In this document: positions 1-9,733 of the stretch, piece by piece
How the letters are laid out: each line of letters opens with the position of its first letter
Numbering within the stretch: position 1 is the first letter of the stretch
Origin: Linnemannia hyalina
Taxonomy: Eukaryota > Mortierellomycota > Mortierellomycetes > Mortierellales > Mortierellaceae
Direction: 5' to 3'
DNA: 64,000 nt
Assembly (NCBI GenBank): GCA_019671135.1
Contig: JAHRHY010000021.1
Location: forward strand, 806,001-870,000
Position numbers and translations under genes: made by a program
The notes under the pieces: model-generated
What the model was told of the DNA's origin: nothing
Database searches by the model: none
Seen by the model: only the letters and a program-made list of their open reading frames with translations

Positions 1-258
1 TGGTGTATTCTGAGAAAGGCGATCATGAAAAAGCTGGAACATATGGTTACCGACTAATGTTTGGGCTCTGAGTGCGACGGTTCTTGTGCAAGTTGTTGTG
101 GAAATGGGATCTTGAAGTAGATTTATTTGGTGGGTGCTCTTTAGGTGCGGCCACTTTTTATACATATTACAGTCCCTCTCAGGACAAAAAAAAAAGAATT
201 GCTAACGCCTTTTAATTTTTCATGTGCTTTGCATATCTTCTTTGCTACTCATGCTCTT
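1..258. other. No gene seen
   Basis: No convincing coding region, RNA gene or repeat is visible in the first 258 bases. A short A-run at about 187-196 precedes the pyrimidine-rich minisatellite. Confidence 0.5.
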
Positions 259-800
259 GCATCCTCCCATGCCCCTGTATTTTGCTAATGCGCCATGGTT
301 TTCATGACTCAAACCCTAGCACGTCCCCATGCCCCACGCCGTTTTCCTCTCTTCCTTTTCTTTGTTCGCTACTCACACTTGCACGTTCCCATGCCTCTTT
401 TTTCTCTTCCTGCGCTGTGCATACATTATTTTTTCTTATTCGCCACCCATTCCCTTTTACTCTCTTCCTTTGTTCGCTACTCACGCCATGCACATTCCCA
501 TGCCCCTTTTTTCTCTTCATGCGCTGTGCATACATAATTTTCTCTTTTTTCTTTTTCGCCACCCATGCCCTTGTCCTCTCTTCCTTTTCTTTGTTCGCTA
601 CTCACGCCATGCACGTTCCCATGCCCCTTTTTATTCTTCATGCGCTGTGCATACATAACTTTTCTTTTCGCCACCCATGCCCTTTTCCTCTCTTCCTTTT
701 TCTTAGTTTGCTACCTACGCCTTCGCAGACTCCCATGCCCCTTTTCACTCTATGCATTGTGCATACATCCTTTCTCTCGATACCACTTTCCGATAAGTTC
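259..800. repeat. Pyrimidine-rich minisatellite, unit about 110-120 bp
   Basis: A unit made of a CGCCACCCATGCCC-like segment, a C/T-rich tract, a TTTGTTCGCTACTCACG-like segment and a TGCGCTGTGCATACAT segment recurs with decay. The last segment falls at about 411, 520, 641 and 752, so the period is 109-121 bp. A degenerate first copy lies near 259-330. All open frames here on both strands come from the biased repeat composition and are not taken as genes. Confidence 0.8.
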
Positions 801-857
801 CACTCCCGTTTTCTTTCCGCGCTATAGTACTTTCCTATGACGCCATTCTCTATTACC

Positions 858-923
858 CAGGGATAACTGGCTTGTGGCAGCCAAGCGTTCATAGCGACGT
901 TGCTTTTTGATCCTTCGATGTCG
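858..923 (+). rRNA. Short 28S rRNA fragment (peptidyl-transferase region)
   Basis: About 65 nt match from memory the highly conserved large-subunit rRNA segment that begins GGGATAACTGGCTTGTGGC and ends at GATGTCG (domain V). The match stops abruptly on both sides, so this is a dispersed fragment and not an rRNA gene. A second copy of its core, in inverted orientation, lies at 45858-45910. Confidence 0.85.
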
Positions 924-1590
924 TGGGTGCGTCGCCGCTGTTTGTTCATCTGCTGGATAACCTAAAGAGTTTGTACAAGATATTGTGCTTCTACCTCTAC
1001 CTTTGCCTATCTACTCTCTGCCTTCGTGCCTTCTTACCCTTTTCTGGCTTTCTGTTCTTCTATAGTCATATTCTAGGCTTTTGTTCATGTCATATCCTGC
1101 TTTTGTCGTAACATTTAAACACTGCTCCTTTTGCACTTTACATCCCTCGGCTAACAATACAACTATTTTCTGTTTTACTACCCTCATTTTATCCTATCTG
1201 TTCTTCCTGCATCCACACTTACACTTCATTCTGTTTGGCCTCAATTCCTCGCACACTCCTCGATTTTATTATCTTTGTTTTGAACTATCTCACACCTTCC
1301 TTGCACCACTGGGCACTAAATTTAGTTCTACGAATTTACAAAATCGAAGGACTTCTGATCTCCCATTTCTATTCCATTCATTGTCCTGAGCGTCTGTGCA
1401 TAATGAATGTTAGAGTGTTTTTTTTTGCGAATCATCGAAGCAAGAGTGCAAGGGAATGATTAGAAAGAAAAACTTGACAAGAGCATTAAACATGTCTCCG
1501 ACGAAAACACCTAGTAGGATACTTTCGAAATATGGGATGTATGACCGGAATGTCATTTGAAGGATCTGTATATTCCTGCCTTCCAAGCAG
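924..1590. other. No supported gene
   Basis: T- and C-rich sequence with short open frames up to about 100 codons and no recognisable domain. The frame on the plus strand at 1081-1389 is hydrophobic and compositionally biased. I see no reason to call a gene. Confidence 0.4.
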
Positions 1591-3560
1591 TTACATAGAC
1601 ATGGGTTTTCCTGATCCGAAAAACGGTCTTTTGGAAGGAGTAAGTTTAAGCGGCCTTGGGCGATACAATTCTGGAAGTTTTCTGTCGTCCTTTGCATGCC
1701 TAGGTGGCGTTAGAGTATACCGTTCTGTTTCAGCTTCATCCAGTATGGCCTAGGTGTATAATCAAACACTAATCAGCGACATACTACGCGACCAGCACAT
1801 GGGTATCCATAATTATAAGGTAACACATCGGATATTAACTACCTTGAAAGCATTGAGCAACTGAACACAGGCACAATATTCCCGATGTCATATTGGTCCA
1901 TCCGCAAGTAAGCGGTATGGACGTCCAGCCACACATAGATACCATCTTGGAAGGAGAGCTGGTAAAATGTCATCTGAAAACCTAATGTTGGTCCAAATGA
2001 AGTCCCAAAGTAAGCAACTAAAGATCGCATGACCAAACCAATCCTATTATCACCAGCAGTCTACTTACCGAACACCAGCACACATGGAATAGTAGCGCTG
2101 ATTCGATGGCATCTGAAGTGAAGATCAGTGTTATCCTTAGCCAATCCTAAAAGCGCCCAGGTATCTTCCAGATATATTAGCTGGTGACGTTCCTACTTCG
2201 GCGGCTTTTCTCCAAATAGCCCATCTCGAAGCCATCCTTGAGCACCGCTGCATCCGGCTTATGCGCATCACTGGACCCCGCCGATGGTCGATTTGCCCAC
2301 TGAAGATCATATCGGTAGTTGTCCGCGGAGAATATGGACGTCAACAGAGCGTCGAGGGCGGACTGTGCATGAATGTCCTCATTTTTACGACGCTTGAACG
2401 ATAAGTACTTCCTAGGAACCTTTAGGCTTCTACATTTAAAACACAATACTTGAGACAAAACAAATTAAAAAAGTATATTTGAGCGATACATTTGAGCGGC
2501 ACATGTTTCGTCTTGTCCTAAAAAAAAAAGACATGGATCACTCACGCGTGCTGAAAGAGTCCCAGGATAGTGTCTTGGTCTCGAGATGCCGTGTCACGCG
2601 ACTTGATATAATCCAAAGACAGACTATCGCGCTCCAGAGATCCACAGAACAACACCAGATGGTCTGACAGGTGAATGACAGGAACACGCAATGCTTCTTG
2701 AAGAGCATCATGGTCTGTACTTGATATGCCTGGTAATCTGTGGCTCATATCCCAAACGTAGTTGACAGCCCTGTGTGTATACAGGAACAGTTGTAGTCAC
2801 AGGTTAATATAATATCGATATCATAGATGCGATGACCATATTAAAATAACAGAACTTACAAAAAGAAAGGCAGAAGGTCGAGCGTGAGCGTTATGAACAA
2901 TGGTGGCAGCACCCTTTTGCAGTCGCATGAGCGGTGTTCCAATGTCGATACCCTGAATCAAGTCCGAGAGGGTGATGGTAGTAGAGTCGAAGAAACATTG
3001 AATTGGCAGGTCCTGATTCTCCTCCTGATGCTGCTCCTGCTGCCGGCGATTATTTTAACGTAAGACGATAAAGGCATTCACCAGTACTCCTCGATGATAG
3101 TTTAGAATACCCTTTCCGTGACTGGGCTGCTGCTGCCGCTTGTAAATTTAATGCTGCGCCATTCGCGGTGATCTCTGAACTGACTTCAAGGCGTCTTTCA
3201 GACCAAAAGGTATCCCCATGGTGCGCTTGGAATACATTGAAAGATTCCTGCAACTTTTCTCGTCTGCGTTCTCGTATTTCTTCTGGCCCGATGAGGACCG
3301 CATAGGTATCTGTCGCCAATAGTATGTTGGTCAGTTTGAACTCTGTGACAAAGTTTATAAACGTGACATGTTCCTCGCCGGAGACTTTGACCTTGGCCCA
3401 GCGTAACTGTTCCTTCAAGAACATTTGCTAACACGGAAATATACACAAGAATCAATCATAGAATGACAATTAGACTCACAGCTTCAAATCGTTTAAGACA
3501 AGTGGCCAACGACGTTGCAATCACTCCCCCATTTAGCAGAGCCTAGAAGTGCATCTGCTG
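1591..3560 (-). pseudogene. Multi-exon gene with PD-(D/E)XK-like C-terminus, decaying (gene D)
   Basis: Exon-like blocks read on the minus strand: about 3482-3540, 3111-3427, 2862-3039, 2542-2777, 2069-2440, 1849-1981 and 1591-1757, separated by GT-AG gaps of about 70-130 bp (for example 1982-2068). The C-terminal blocks carry YRYDLQWANRPSAG, then a KPD motif, then EMGYLE followed one frame away by KPPK, then YLEDTWALLGLAKD and later MTFYQLSFQDGIYVWLD. This succession fits a large fungal family of unknown function that I associate with a restriction-endonuclease-like (PD-(D/E)XK) fold; that link is from memory. At about 2200-2215 two bases seem lost between the E and the K of the E-x-K motif, followed by a stop in the restored frame, and some intron phases do not match. 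I therefore call it a degenerate copy. Boundaries of individual exons are approximate. Confidence 0.55.
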
Positions 3561-3662
3561 GAACGAAGGAATCGGGGCCACTCATGGCGTAGGGCTTCAG
3601 TGTGGGCTGAGACTGTATTCCTTATGGTCGAAGCGAAGTTTGGATGTAGGGTCTGAACAGTA

Positions 3663-3665
<3 letters not shown>

Positions 3666-3702
<37 letters not shown>

Positions 3703-3720
3703 AGAATGAGAGAATGAGTG
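3666..3720. repeat. (GA)n microsatellite
   Basis: About 16 GA units are followed by three or four GAATGA units, in the presumed 5' flank of gene D. Confidence 0.9.
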
Positions 3721-3767
3721 TTAAAGACATCAACCGTGGTGATTTGAAAAATTCTTCCATTTGGCAT

Positions 3768-4060
3768 TGCATCTATCAGAGGTATTCCACGGCGCCCTAG
3801 AGAGCACATGCCATGCAAGCCCTTCTGAAGACCACCATTGCCGTGGCCGCTTCTAGAGGGTAAAGAGGCGGGCCACTCATGACAAAGTGTTTCTGCCTGT
3901 AACACCGTGTATTATATCTAACAGAGGCATTCCACGGCGCCCTAGAGAGCACATGCCATGCAAGTCCTTCTGAAGACCACCACTGCCGTAGTCATTTCCT
4001 TGCTCGGCAGAGCGCAATGTGCCTCAGCTGGAAAGTAACTTATGACAAGGCGTTTCTACA
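3768..4060. repeat. Tandem duplication, period about 145 bp
   Basis: Two near-identical copies, at about 3768-3912 and 3913-4060, share CCACGGCGCCCTAGAGAGCA, a CTTCTGAAGACCACC segment and a TTATGACAAGGCGTTTCT-like segment. A more diverged third relative lies at about 3535-3605. No coding function is apparent. Confidence 0.75.
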
Positions 4061-4490
4061 CGGAATAAGACTTGGGTCAGTGAGTTACCTTTGAGAACCG
4101 ATGGGCCGTGCGAATAGCGCGATGGAGAAAGTTGTGATGACGAAAAAGTGAGTGATGTTAGCAGGTTTGTAATGAGGACAATGGCGGAAGAGTTGTGGCT
4201 GTAGTGATAGATGAAGACAAAAGCGTGGAGTGGCAGCGTATGATGATGAGAAGGGCGACGGCGTGGGAGTGTGGCAACGGTGGGGATGAGAATGAAAAGG
4301 ACGTGGGAGTGGTTGCATGTGGCTGGGGGACAATGGACGCCATAATTACGTCACCGAAGCGACTCATCATAGCATCCACTGCTCCCTACCTGCAATTTTA
4401 TGTGTGTGGACGAACACACTAAGGTAAACTAACCTAGTTCTTGGATGCCTTCCCAGGCCTCGGCTTATCCAAGCTTGAGGTAGTCGCCGA
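4061..4490. other. 3' flank of the Fanzor gene, no gene called
   Basis: This stretch lies immediately 3' of the Fanzor stop codon. In known Fanzor and TnpB systems the guide (omega) RNA comes from the element end next to the nuclease gene, so it is the place to look for one. I cannot define an RNA or an element end from the sequence alone. Confidence 0.3.
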
Positions 4491-7190
4491 TCACTTGCGC
4501 CGCCCTGGGGTCCTTTTGGCGGTATTTGTGGAGCTGCTGCTGGTGGTGATGGAGAGCGCCTCGATACCACCGGAGCTTGTGCTTGAACCTGAGCCGGGAC
4601 TTGCCATCCATGGGTAGGAGCCGTCTGCAGCCGCCGGTTGCAAATACTTTGGTCTCTGCTGGTCGACGAGGTGTCCTTGTATGAGGTTGGTCATATTCTC
4701 AGCGGCCATGACATCGCGGTGATAGTAACAGTGACAATGGCTACAGTAGAACCGGCGCATGTCGACCTGAGCAACGAAACAACCGCAGCCGGGGCCATTT
4801 TTAGACGTATAATATTCGTTGAGACCAACAACCAAATATCCCTGTGCACGAGCCTAGAAAAGTGGCAATAATCGTATTAGTTATTTGCACATAAAATAAC
4901 CATTGCCATTCGTCATTTAGAAATAGCTTCCAAAAGACAATGCCTACCGTTCGAATACAATAGTCGAGGAATGTCGAGTGCAGAGAAGAAAGGCTGCTCT
5001 TCGTTGAGAACTTTCCAAGACCCACGCCAATAAGAACGGGATTACAGGGATCGTAGCGTTGACCAATACTGCCGCCAACAGTTCGGAGGAGTTGATCAGC
5101 GGTAAGTTGGTACTCGGCCTGTCGGGCTCGCTCCATGTCCCATCGATGATTCTTGTACTTATGGTCCAGTCCACCGTAAAACGTCTTCAGGCGCTTCTCG
5201 ACCCTTTTCAGCTCCTCGACATAGTTGATCACGATGGAGTCTTGGCCCTTTAGAGGGGGAGGTGAACCTCGATGTCGCTAATAGAGTCGCGCTCTCCCTC
5301 GGGTACAGTCTTCTTCTCGCCCTCAAGCCATCGCTGGAATCGAAACGTTGGCTGGTATACAGCCTTGCTCTTCACGGCCAGGTTGAAAAATACTGACCGT
5401 GGTGACGGGGCAGGGGTGGCAGTTGATTCCTGACCTGCGGCGACGGTGTGGGGCGAGTCCTTTGCTGCGGGAGCGATGGTTGTTGAATTTTGTCCTGTGA
5501 TACTGGTCGCTGACTAATGGCTGGTAGAAACAATGCCATCCATGGGCGAGACAGTTCCAGCAGACTCCTTGTCCATGCTTGATTTCACCAGCTTGTCGGG
5601 TAGATGCGCGAATGCTCCAGTGACGCACGCTTGGCCACCATCCAATGTCAAGGTCTTGATATCCTCTACGCGCACATTGGGCCAGTACTTCTCGACATCG
5701 TCCTTGCGGGTTATGACATGATGGATCTCCTGTAAATAATAGTCGGTACCTCCCACGATGGACGTCAGCCTTGGCGGAAGAAGATCCTTCTCGAGACGAC
5801 GGTATCGAACGTCCTGGAGTTCGCGGAGTTTGAAGGCAAGTAGTTGTACGCGGAAACCATCCGTTCTGATCGAGCCCCGCAATACATATCCCTTTTCCTC
5901 CTTGTCCTCTTTGTCCTCCATGTCCTTCTCGACCTTCTTGCCCTTCTTGTCCTCCTTCTTCTCGAACCGATCCAGACGATTCCGAATGTCGTCCAACGAA
6001 AACATTCTCACTGCTGCCCGGTGACCGGCCTTTTTTCGCTGCCGGCTGGTTAGACCCTAAGACCCCACATCGCAGACAAAATGCTTGATAATGAATCCTG
6101 GTTCTTTTCCTGAGATCCACCTGTCGAAATCCTCCGCGGAATACAGACGTGTATCGTCTCCAAGTGCCAAATGACATAGTCTCTGCTTCAATGGGTCTCT
6201 CTTCCAGAAAAAAAAGCCCATCTCGCGCTCAGTGAAAGAGACAAAGGGCTGTTGGGATGAGATCATAGGTGCGATCCTGCGGCTGTTGTTGGTGAGCTTA
6301 TTGAGATGAAGAAAATTATCCACTGCCGATAGGTTATCCTGAATCCGGATGACCACTCCTCCTCCTACTGTTTCTTTGGTCTTCATGAATTTTGCCTGTA
6401 ATGGATATAATTAGCGTTAGAAATAAATCATTCCAATGTTGTACAAGCTGAAAAGACATAGCCGTGATAAAAGATACTTCAAGGCATACCTTCTTGTACA
6501 GCTCATGACTTCCATGCCCATACACCTTGTTGAGTTCGAGGGTCAACTGCCCAGCAACCGATCTGACCAAGTATGTGGGAGTATACAGCATTGTTTCGTT
6601 GAGCTCTCCACGACCCCTTTTAGGCTTGTAGAACGATTTTTCGGTCAGCCAGTCGATAAAGTCGTTCAAAACCGCTCCGACTCCAGTACCCTTGACTTGA
6701 CTCTTGTCCTTGTCCTTGCTATTGTCCCTGGGCACGATGTTGTCGAGATCAAATCCCTTTCCTTTCTTCCTGGGATAGTTGCCGGAATAAAGGAATACGA
6801 GGAAAGAAAGAAGGAATCCTTCTTGATCACTACTTTTGTCGTCGAGGTCGGTGCTGCTTTCACTGCTCTTGCTGGAGTCATCGACCTCATCCTGGCTATT
6901 GTCCATGTCCTGACCTGTGATCCGACCGGAAAAGTGGTCCAGAATCCGTCGTTCAACATTCGTGACCGCGTCTCTCCGAGCATCGATCCTCTGTTCCTCC
7001 GACATAACCACTGGCGGCTTTTCCAACAGAAGCTTGGTCTTGAGCTTATCCTCCGCCGCATTCATTCGATCACGCAATGTCTCAACATATACGCCAATCA
7101 GTCGTTGAGCCTCACGCTTCTTGTCGGCCGCAAGGTGAGACGCGTCTTGCGTACAGTCCACCACCAGTTTCTGCACATCGGTGCTGTTCT
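4491..7190 (-). pseudogene. Fanzor (TnpB-like RNA-guided nuclease), degenerate
   Basis: The minus-strand gene has an N-terminal exon (about 7190 to 6490), an intron 6396-6489, a long exon 6395-4948, an intron 4854-4947 and a last exon 4853-4491. N-terminal blocks include FLSFLVFLYSGNYP-type and LVRSVAGQL sequences, then QPFVSFTEREM, FFFWKRDPLKQRL, GFIIKHFVCDVG, YVLRGSIRTDGFR and LQLLAFKLRELQDVRYRR-type blocks, which I recognise from fungal Fanzor proteins. The RuvC core is complete in its acids: D in TLDGGQACVTGA (codon 5640-5642), E in VVGLNEYYTSK (4815-4817) and D in YHRDVMAAENM (4713-4715). The zinc ribbon has CSHC but its first cysteine pair reads GPGC, one Cys being Gly. Breaks: TAG at 6057-6059, TAG at 5514-5516, and a one-base loss in a C-run at about 5255-5260 before the block INYVEELKRVEKRL. 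Family members cut DNA guided by an omega RNA. This copy is probably inactive. The first exon and start codon are not resolved. Confidence 0.85.
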
Positions 7191-7410
7191 GACTGGGAGG
7201 GGTTCATATGTTTATGGTTGTTCCTAAAACTGGGAATGCTGATGTGGCCGAGAATCCGTGTGGGTCTTGTTCAAGTATAGTATTCCTGACAACAACCTAT
7301 ATATATATGTTGAGAGAGGAAAGGAAGGGAATAGAGTGAACACATTAGCTACGGGCATGGCATTTCACTCAACTCGCTGCATTCTCAAAGTACATGTTGC
7401 AGCAACTTAC

Positions 7411-7851
7411 GCAATCTCATCAACATTGGAATGGTTCAGCACAGCCCTCGTCTTTGCAGCTTTGTATATATTGGTCACTCGATGACCCCAGTCTTCGTCT
7501 TGCAGCCGCAGCTTTAAGTGGTATACAGGACGATACTTTGCCCACGCAGGCAACGTACCGCCGTCTTGAAGTTTGCCAAACATAATGTCCAGCAACGATC
7601 CTTCGCCACTGAAAAACGCGTCCGCCAATTCATCGACATTCCTGCCAAAATCAAGGGATGGTGGTGGTGATAGTGTCGACTCTCCAGGCGACGACGGATA
7701 TGAACTTTGGCCCAGATCTTGCACATCCTCGACGTGCGCGTGCGATCGACCAGGAGTCCTAACAACAGCTGCATCTATACACACAAGAACACATACATGG
7801 CACAAAACAAGCAACCCAAAACAAACCTTCGTTAGTTCGCTCACCTAACAT
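7411..7851 (-). pseudogene. 5' exons of a gene-B paralogue, truncated (gene A)
   Basis: Exon 1 is ATGTTAG at 7845-7851, followed by a 70-bp GT-AG intron (7775-7844). Exon 2 runs 7774-7411 and ends at a strong donor (GC|GTAAGT). Its blocks SPPPSLDF, AFFSGEGSLLDIMF, KLQDGGTLPAWAKYRPVYHL and NHSNVDEIA align with gene B at 50.8-51.1 kb, including the same splice site after DEI. The next exon expected from gene B is absent. Instead the Fanzor gene starts about 220 bp downstream on the same strand. I infer that the Fanzor-containing segment landed in this gene or replaced its 3' part. The biochemical role of this N-terminal domain is unknown to me. Confidence 0.65.
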
Positions 7852-8038
7852 CACACTATTTGCAACTCAGAACTCACAAAAAATACAACATGTACCTCTG
7901 TCAGTCTGTCGCCATCATCCTCCCCATTGCGAGTCCTTTTCGCGGTGACCTCTCACATGTATCATCGATTTGGTCATCCCGACTGACCGTGCCTGCACTG
8001 GCGCTGTGGCTTGTTGACGGATGGAACTTGTACTTCAA

Positions 8039-8420
8039 CTAGTCGCCCCAGCGTATGCCAGCATTCACGGCTAGATGACTGGATACCACTTCAAATGTCG
8101 AGAAGGATCTGAGCAACTCGAGCTGCTCCTTACCACGGTCAGACTCACAGTACTGCAACAAGACTCGCACCGACGATCGTAGCGGAAATGTCTCCGGGTT
8201 GACGTAACTCGCAATCCTTCCACATAGTCGTTGGTATTACCTCCATGACTAGCCGCATAGATCTCTGGTAACCACTGTTTAGGATCTTCATCGTAAAAGA
8301 AAGGGTCCAGCCTTAATGACTTGTCCTTCACAAACGGGTTGGGCTTGTCTATTCTAGGTCGATATGCTGCTGGTGTACAGGCTGCTTCCGGAAGTGGTAG
8401 AGACATGCCGTTCGCAAACA
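8039..8420 (-). CDS. Hypothetical exon(s), unknown function
   Basis: Two adjoining open stretches on the minus strand look protein-like. One carries PRIDKPNPFVKDKSLRLDPF, DEDPKQWLPEIY and NDYVEG. The other, one frame over, carries SYVNPETFPLRSSVRVLLQY, CESDRGKEQLELLRSFST and AVNAGIRWGD before a stop at 8039-8041. A splice or a frameshift near 8220 would join them. No domain is recognised. The position next to gene A suggests the same accessory neighbourhood. Confidence 0.35.
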
Positions 8421-8519
8421 AAAAACTATGAGTGACATGCAGAACACAAACGTGAGAAAAGGTAGTGTTATTCGCGACCGACATGTTGCAGCATACAAAC
8501 ATGAACAACAACACATGTG

Positions 8520-8934
8520 TGCCTGCCCACAGACAAAGCGACACTCAACGCTACACCTGTGATGCACCTGCCCACAGACAGCATACACCAAAGTGACATC
8601 TCCTACAGGTCCAATGACACGTCAGGAGTATAGGTATCAGAGACACTGACAGTAGTCTCGTCGCATCCCTACCAAGTACACTTGCTTAAAATACGAATGC
8701 GTTTTCATTGCCCAGAGGAAACACAGATGCCCATCAAGAACGTGAAGTATCCCCTCCGAGCCATGGCAGTCAGCGGGATGGGAACACATCTGCCCACAGA
8801 CAATGTGCATCACTACCCACTGAAGGCCTCATGAGAAGAAAAAAAAACACGAACGGGATACACCTGCCCGCAGACAAAATGCATCAAGACGTCATCTCCT
8901 ACAGTCCGATGACACGTTAGGATATGTATCTAGC
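8520..8934. repeat. Imperfect direct repeats
   Basis: A block of about 70 bp starting ACACCTGCCC(A/G)CAGACA and containing CATCTCCTACAG and GATGACACGT occurs at about 8568-8638 and again at about 8861-8934. Further ACCTGCCCACAGACA motifs lie between. No gene is seen in this stretch. Confidence 0.65.
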
Positions 8935-9165
8935 GGAGCCGAAGATATGAAGGCTCAAGCCTATTATCCGAGGGCCAGGACCATATATGTGTTATCTTCT
9001 TTTATTGTATAAAATGCGAAAATCCAGAAAACTAAACGAAAGTGAGAAGAGAAAAAATGAAATAAGTTCTGCTCAGGCACCAGATCTGTCCCTTATCTTC
9101 GTGGTGTGAGCCAGGTGCCAGGAGACAAAAAAGGGTGGGAAAACAAAAAATCCAAGGGCGGGACA
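8931..9165 (+). mobile_element. DIRS-derived non-autonomous element, truncated
   Basis: This block begins TATCTAGCGGAGCCGAAGAT and carries the GGGCCAGGACCATATATGTG terminus of the DIRS element at 38.3-42.6 kb. It then follows the left arm and centre of the palindromic element at 38052-38340 and stops at GGGCGGGACAT, exactly where the right arm of that element would begin. The adjacent 495-bp repeat starts at 9168. Confidence 0.7.
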
Positions 9166-9167
9166 TA

Positions 9168-9662
9168 GGAGGCCTTTCAAGTCCAAATTATCATATGGTG
9201 TTTGTTACATCTCTGCAGATCTTGACGATATCCACCGCGTCCATTAGAGGAGAGTGTATGTATGATACCAAGCATATAAGACAACCATTGTAACATTTTT
9301 TGTTTAACTATCCTACTAAACACCAACCTATTCTCCAAACAACAAAGTCTTCTTATTTTTCGCACACCACACTCTTGAATATGTCCATCTACTATTAACC
9401 TGTAACCCTCACTGCAAGATTCGACAGAGTAGTTCTTGTATGTGATCATCTAAAGCACTTGTATTCTCAACTGTATCTTTGTCGTGAAATACAGGGGAGA
9501 GATTACATTTTAAAAATTCTTGTGCTGTCTATTGCTATTTTATTCTGTGTTCTGTTGCCCACTATGAAGAGATATGCCAGTTATGGAAGTCAACACTCCG
9601 TTCCTTGGACTTTGGATATTTTTTATATGCCTTTTTATATCCTCTGCACATGAAGGGGCCGC
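9168..9662. mobile_element. 495-bp direct repeat or MITE-like element, copy 1
   Basis: The ends read GGAGGCCTTTCA and TGAAGGGGCCGC, which are imperfect inverted repeats of each other, and TA lies on both sides (9166-9167 and 9663-9664). A copy of identical length lies at 14025-14519 in the same orientation with about ten mismatches by eye. Each copy has a 64-codon and a 90-codon open frame without recognisable domains. It could be a MITE inserted at TA, or a terminal repeat of the unit between the two copies. Confidence 0.7.
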
Positions 9663-9733
9663 TACCGAATAAAATATAAAAATATATTTGTATTCTCAAC
9701 TATGTGCTTGCTGTATGATAGATACCATCCTAC

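Noticed and set aside
222..949. Several overlapping open frames on both strands
   Set aside because: They follow the C/T-rich minisatellite, have no domains and repeat with its period.
5514..6059. Treating the two Fanzor TAG codons as introns or a variant genetic code
   Set aside because: GT-AG pairs around 6057 would give introns below about 30 bp, and nothing else in the window suggests reassigned TAG. Nonsense mutation is simpler.
5323..6177. A 284-codon minus-strand frame overlapping the Fanzor
   Set aside because: The conserved Fanzor blocks are in another frame. This one has no family features.
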